Assembly (NCBI RefSeq): GCF_003435815.1
Contig: NZ_QTUV01000008.1
Location: 62,001 to 126,000 of the forward strand
Direction: 5' to 3'
DNA from: Dorea sp. AM10-31
Lineage (GTDB): Bacteria > Bacillota > Clostridia > Lachnospirales > Lachnospiraceae
Length of the DNA: 64,000 bases
Made by a program: the position numbers and the translations under genes. Below the pieces are notes generated by a model that worked only from the letters and a program-made list of their open reading frames with translations, did not search any database and was not told the origin of the DNA. Positions 61,332 to 64,000 of this stretch are shown here, one piece after another; the first letter of the stretch is position 1; every line of letters begins with the position of its first letter.

Positions 61332-61556
61332 TCAGTTTTGCTCCTTTACTTCAATATGATTGGCAATTCTTTTTCCGAGAGCAAAACGTGTTCCGCGGAA
61401 TTTCACAGTGAGTGAGCCTTTTTTCTGATTATTCATTATTGTGATAGTACTGCCTTCCGTAAGTCCCAAGGCTTCCAGACGGCGTTCCAGTTTTTCTTCC
61501 AGTTGAATGGAAACAACCTGATAGGAAGTATTACTGTTTCCCTGTTTTAATGTCAT
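61332..61556 (-). CDS. feoA: Ferrous iron transport protein FeoA
   Basis: 74-residue SH3-like protein that assists FeoB. The pattern (SYQVVSIQLEEKLERRLEALGLTEGSTI, then KGSLTVKFRGTRFALGKRIANHI) is typical. First gene of the feoAB operon on the minus strand, with AGAGAGGAATACAT before the ATG. Confidence 0.93.
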   Translation of the reverse strand: MTLKQGNSNTSYQVVSIQLEEKLERRLEALGLTEGSTITIMNNQKKGSLTVKFRGTRFALGKRIANHIEVKEQN

Positions 61557-61580
61557 GTATGTATTCCTCTCTAATGTTAA

Positions 61581-61595
61581 TGATAAATATTATCT
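61581..61595. promoter_or_regulatory. Fur-like box at feoA
   Basis: TGATAAATATTATCT agrees with the 7-1-7 consensus TGATAATNATTATCA at all but two positions. It lies just downstream of the minus-strand -10, well placed to block feoAB. Confidence 0.65.
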
Positions 61596-61609
61596 ATAAT
61601 AATTCTTTT

Positions 61610-61638
61610 ATAATATCATTTTTAAGAGAATATATCAA
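61610..61638 (-). promoter_or_regulatory. feoAB promoter
   Basis: Minus strand -35 TTGATA (61638-61633), 17-bp spacer, -10 TATTAT (61615-61610). Confidence 0.7.
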
Positions 61639-61649
61639 TCTAAAAAGTA

Positions 61650-61678
61650 TTGACAAATGTGTAAAACATCTATATGAT
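61650..61678 (+). promoter_or_regulatory. Promoter of the surface protein gene
   Basis: -35 TTGACA (61650-61655), 17-bp spacer, -10 TATGAT (61673-61678); back to back with the feoAB promoter. The leader of about 180 bases holds GGGGAATCCCC and GGGAAATGATCTTCCC hairpins and CAGTTACAGTAACTG. Confidence 0.75.
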
Positions 61679-61860
61679 TAATACACTCGTCTTAAGAAGT
61701 TCTGATGATTCTTTATAATCAATATTCGTACGGGGAATCCCCCGACAGGGAAATGATCTTCCCGAATTTCACAAAACGAGAAATCATAAAAGGAAAGGAG
61801 GGCAGTTACAGTAACTGGTTTTAGCAATTTAATTTTACAATTGAAGAAGGAGTAGTGCTT

Positions 61861-63390
61861 ATGAAAAAAAGAAATTTCCCATGGAGTCCTTTTGTGCGGT
61901 TTCTGGCGGTGCTTTGTCTGGTTTTCTGTTGCGTGCCGGCGGTAAAAAGTGAGGCGAAAGATGTGTCGCTGAGAAGAGGCGAAGAAGTATTTTATGAAGG
62001 GTATTCAACGTTTTACTATTATATTGACGGAACCCTTGGATATTGTCTGGAACCAAAACGAAGTTCTCCGCATGACGGAACCTATATGTCAAAACAATTG
62101 ACGAATGACACGCTTTTAAGTAAAACACTGTATTATGCGTATGGCAATCCGGGGTATCAGAAGTATTTGAAACCTGTATTTGGAGAAAACTGGCAGGAGA
62201 AGAAAAAAGCTTACAGTCTGTCGCATTGTATTCTGTCCTATGTATATGACGAATGCAAAGATTCAAGTGATGCATTTCTGGGATTAAGTGACACAATGAA
62301 GCAGAAAGTGAAAAGCTGTACGGCGAAGATTAAGACATTCCCGAAAATACCGGATCCGGATATTGCTTTTTCAGAGAAGACATTGACGGCTGTTTATGAT
62401 AAAAATGAAAAAGTGCAAAAGACAAAAACTATCACCTGCAAGGGCGATGAAGATAATTCAATTGTCCTGAAACTGCCTGCGGATGTAATACTGGTAAATG
62501 AAACAAAAGGGACAAAAAAGACAGGAAATGTGACGGTTTACGGCGGCGATCGTTTTTATTTGAAGTGTCCGGTGGGAAAATGGAATGCCCAGACGTGGAA
62601 AACAGGCAACATTTATGGGAAAAACAGACAGAATTGGAGAAGTCTGGTGATTAATACCGGAGCAGGCGGACAGCACCTGGGAGTCGGGGAACTGGTAAGT
62701 GCGGATAATATTCCAACCAGTCTTGCGGTGCAATGGATTGAAAAGCCGGAACTTAAAGTGGAAAAGAGCGCTGACCGGGAAGATAAAAAATATAAAGTTG
62801 GTGACAGGATTACATATACGGTTGATGTGACGCAGCAGATTGAGAAGGCGGTTGCCTCAGGCGTTACGATCACAGACCGGATTCTAACGGAAGGAGTGAG
62901 ACTTCTTCCGGATTCTATTATTCTGTATGACAAAGATCAAAGCGTTGTATCTGACGCGGTTATTTCTGTAAAAGAGAACACATATACAATTGAAACAAAA
63001 CATTTTCTGGAAAGTATTCATTCCGGTGACAAATACACAGTGACTTATCAGGTGGAAATTCTGGATGAGAAACTGCTCGGAAAAGAGATTGAAAATGAAG
63101 TAATCGTCCGTGCCGATAATGCGGAAGATGTGGATGATACGGAAATCGTGACTGTGGAAGAATCGGAAAAACCAGAGAAACCAGAAAAACCGGAGAAACC
63201 GGAAAAACCGGCAGAAAAGAAGAAACCTGAGATTGTGAAAGTAGAGAAAAAGGCAGAAAAACCGTCAGTGAAGAAGAAAGAGATTGTAAAAACCGGAGAC
63301 GAACAAGATTTGATACTTCTTACGGTCTTATGTATTCTTTCTTGCACTGTAATATTTACCTGTGGTAGAATAGCTCGTAAGACTAAGTAG
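61861..63390 (+). CDS. Sortase-type surface protein with thioester-like and DUF11-like domains
   Basis: 509 residues from ATG 61861 (AGAAGGAG upstream). Signal peptide (FVRFLAVLCLVFCCVPAVKSEA), then an adhesin head (about 35-290) with LGYCLEPKRSSP, Cys62 placed as in thioester-forming domains, and the SLSHCILSYVYDE segment; I do not see the usual TQxA glutamine, so bond formation is unproven. Next is a DUF11/isopeptide-like domain (about 300-420, KVGDRITYTVDVTQ), a KPEKPEKP wall-spanning stretch, VKTGDE (a variant sortase signal without the usual Pro), a membrane helix and RIARKTK. leuC follows after only 20 bases. Confidence 0.7.
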   Translation: MKKRNFPWSPFVRFLAVLCLVFCCVPAVKSEAKDVSLRRGEEVFYEGYSTFYYYIDGTLGYCLEPKRSSPHDGTYMSKQLTNDTLLSKTLYYAYGNPGYQKYLKPVFGENWQEKKKAYSLSHCILSYVYDECKDSSDAFLGLSDTMKQKVKSCTAKIKTFPKIPDPDIAFSEKTLTAVYDKNEKVQKTKTITCKGDEDNSIVLKLPADVILVNETKGTKKTGNVTVYGGDRFYLKCPVGKWNAQTWKTGNIYGKNRQNWRSLVINTGAGGQHLGVGELVSADNIPTSLAVQWIEKPELKVEKSADREDKKYKVGDRITYTVDVTQQIEKAVASGVTITDRILTEGVRLLPDSIILYDKDQSVVSDAVISVKENTYTIETKHFLESIHSGDKYTVTYQVEILDEKLLGKEIENEVIVRADNAEDVDDTEIVTVEESEKPEKPEKPEKPEKPAEKKKPEIVKVEKKAEKPSVKKKEIVKTGDEQDLILLTVLCILSCTVIFTCGRIARKTK

Positions 63391-63410
63391 AAGAATAGGA
63401 GGTTGTCGTG

Positions 63411-64000
63411 ATGGGAATGACAATGACGCAGAAAATATTAGCTGCCCATGCAGGTCTTGATCATGTTGTGGCAGGACAGTTGATAGAAGCAAAGTTAGAC
63501 GTAGTTATGGCAAATGATATTACCGGGCCAATGGCACTGCCGATTTTCAGACAGATGGCAGAGAAGGTATTTGACAAAGATAAAGTAGTACTTGTACCGG
63601 ATCATTTTACGCCGAATAAAGATATTAAATCCGCAGAGAATTCAAAATCAATCCGCGAATTTGCAAAAGATCAAGGACTTTCCTGGTATTTTGAACAGGG
63701 AAAATCCGGTGTAGAGCATGCGATTCTTCCGGAAGCAGGTGTTGTAGCAGCAGGTGAATGTATTATCGGTGCAGATTCACATACCTGTACATATGGAGCA
63801 CTGGGGGCATTTTCTACCGGTGTCGGAACAACTGATATTGCAACAGGTATGGCAACCGGAGAACTCTGGTTCAAAGTGCCAAGTGCATTAAAATTTGTCC
63901 TGAAAGGACAGCCGGGACCTTATGTGAGCGGTAAAGATATTATTATTCATATCATTGGTAAGATCGGTGTGGACGGAGCACTTTACAAATCTATGGAATT
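63411..64000 (+). CDS. leuC: 3-isopropylmalate dehydratase large subunit, 3' end outside window
   Basis: First 196 residues of the aconitase-like subunit that isomerises isopropylmalate in leucine synthesis. [24 protein letters not shown], the [23 protein letters not shown] motif (first cluster Cys) and the [10 protein letters not shown] segment are typical of the LeuC/HacA type. AGGAGG lies 8 bases before the ATG. The frame is open to the window edge; about 220 residues are missing. There is no room for a promoter between it and the surface protein gene. Confidence 0.93.
   Translation, partial: MGMTMTQKILAAHAGLDHVVAGQLIEAKLDVVMANDITGPMALPIFRQMAEKVFDKDKVVLVPDHFTPNKDIKSAENSKSIREFAKDQGLSWYFEQGKSGVEHAILPEAGVVAAGECIIGADSHTCTYGALGAFSTGVGTTDIATGMATGELWFKVPSALKFVLKGQPGPYVSGKDIIIHIIGKIGVDGALYKSME

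Noticed and set aside
61679..61860. Riboswitch in the leader of the surface protein
   Set aside because: Several short hairpins are present, but I cannot match them to any known riboswitch consensus, and no T-box signature is seen.

Overview
This window is chromosome from a low-to-moderate GC, anaerobic Firmicute, most likely a gut Lachnospiraceae (Dorea/Coprococcus/Blautia-like; genus not resolved). Pointers are the order rlmN-stp-prkC-rsgA-rpe-thiN, pyruvate:ferredoxin oxidoreductase and pyruvate phosphate dikinase as carbon nodes, a DUF6465 Lys/Ala-rich protein, a YqzL-like gene before recO, dense intrinsic terminators and strong AGGAGG ribosome sites. I see no rRNA, tRNA or CRISPR array.

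Layout. 1-5874: rlmN (5' end outside the window), PP2C phosphatase, PASTA kinase, rsgA, rpe, thiN. 5875-6403: hairpin repeats and a stranded copy of the first codons of ychF. 6404-18853: an AT-rich integrative element of about 12.4 kb inserted in the start of ychF. It has a tyrosine integrase and excisionase, RepA and DnaC-like replication genes with iteron-like repeats, and a defence cargo: a three-gene ABC three-component (ABC-3C) cassette, a ribbon-helix-helix regulator with its own operator, a fused GGCC-type methyltransferase-endonuclease, and an ASCH-domain protein. 18837-31515: ychF, lgt, nifJ, a lysine-riboswitch-controlled NhaC-type transporter, an M16C peptidase, era, yqzL-like, recO. 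31516-33827: pseudogene fragment, apbE and a twice-frameshifted FMN-binding gene. 33883-43613: glyQS, sstT divergent from tdh-kbl (threonine/serine uptake facing threonine breakdown), M18 aminopeptidase, ppdK.

43614-49981 is a second accessory region: two adjacent 42-bp tandem arrays, a frameshifted PD-(D/E)XK-like gene, a deeply nested foldback element of about 180 bp, a WYL regulator, an ORF-less group II intron remnant, and a small XRE regulator divergent from zinc-ribbon membrane proteins and a secreted protein. 50250-59107: tautomerase and NSS transporter, an ABC exporter with a palindromic operator, NiaR-type repressor, YitT, DUF6465, multi-pass membrane protein, small membrane protein, PHP phosphoesterase. 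59240-64000: feoAB with a Fur-like box, a divergent sortase-type surface protein, and the start of leuC.

The most interesting parts are the ychF-site element with its layered defence cargo, the GGGATA hairpin arrays found at two distant loci, and the nested foldback element at 45171-45342. Three separate -1 frameshifts in A-runs are also recorded; they may be real decay or sequence error.
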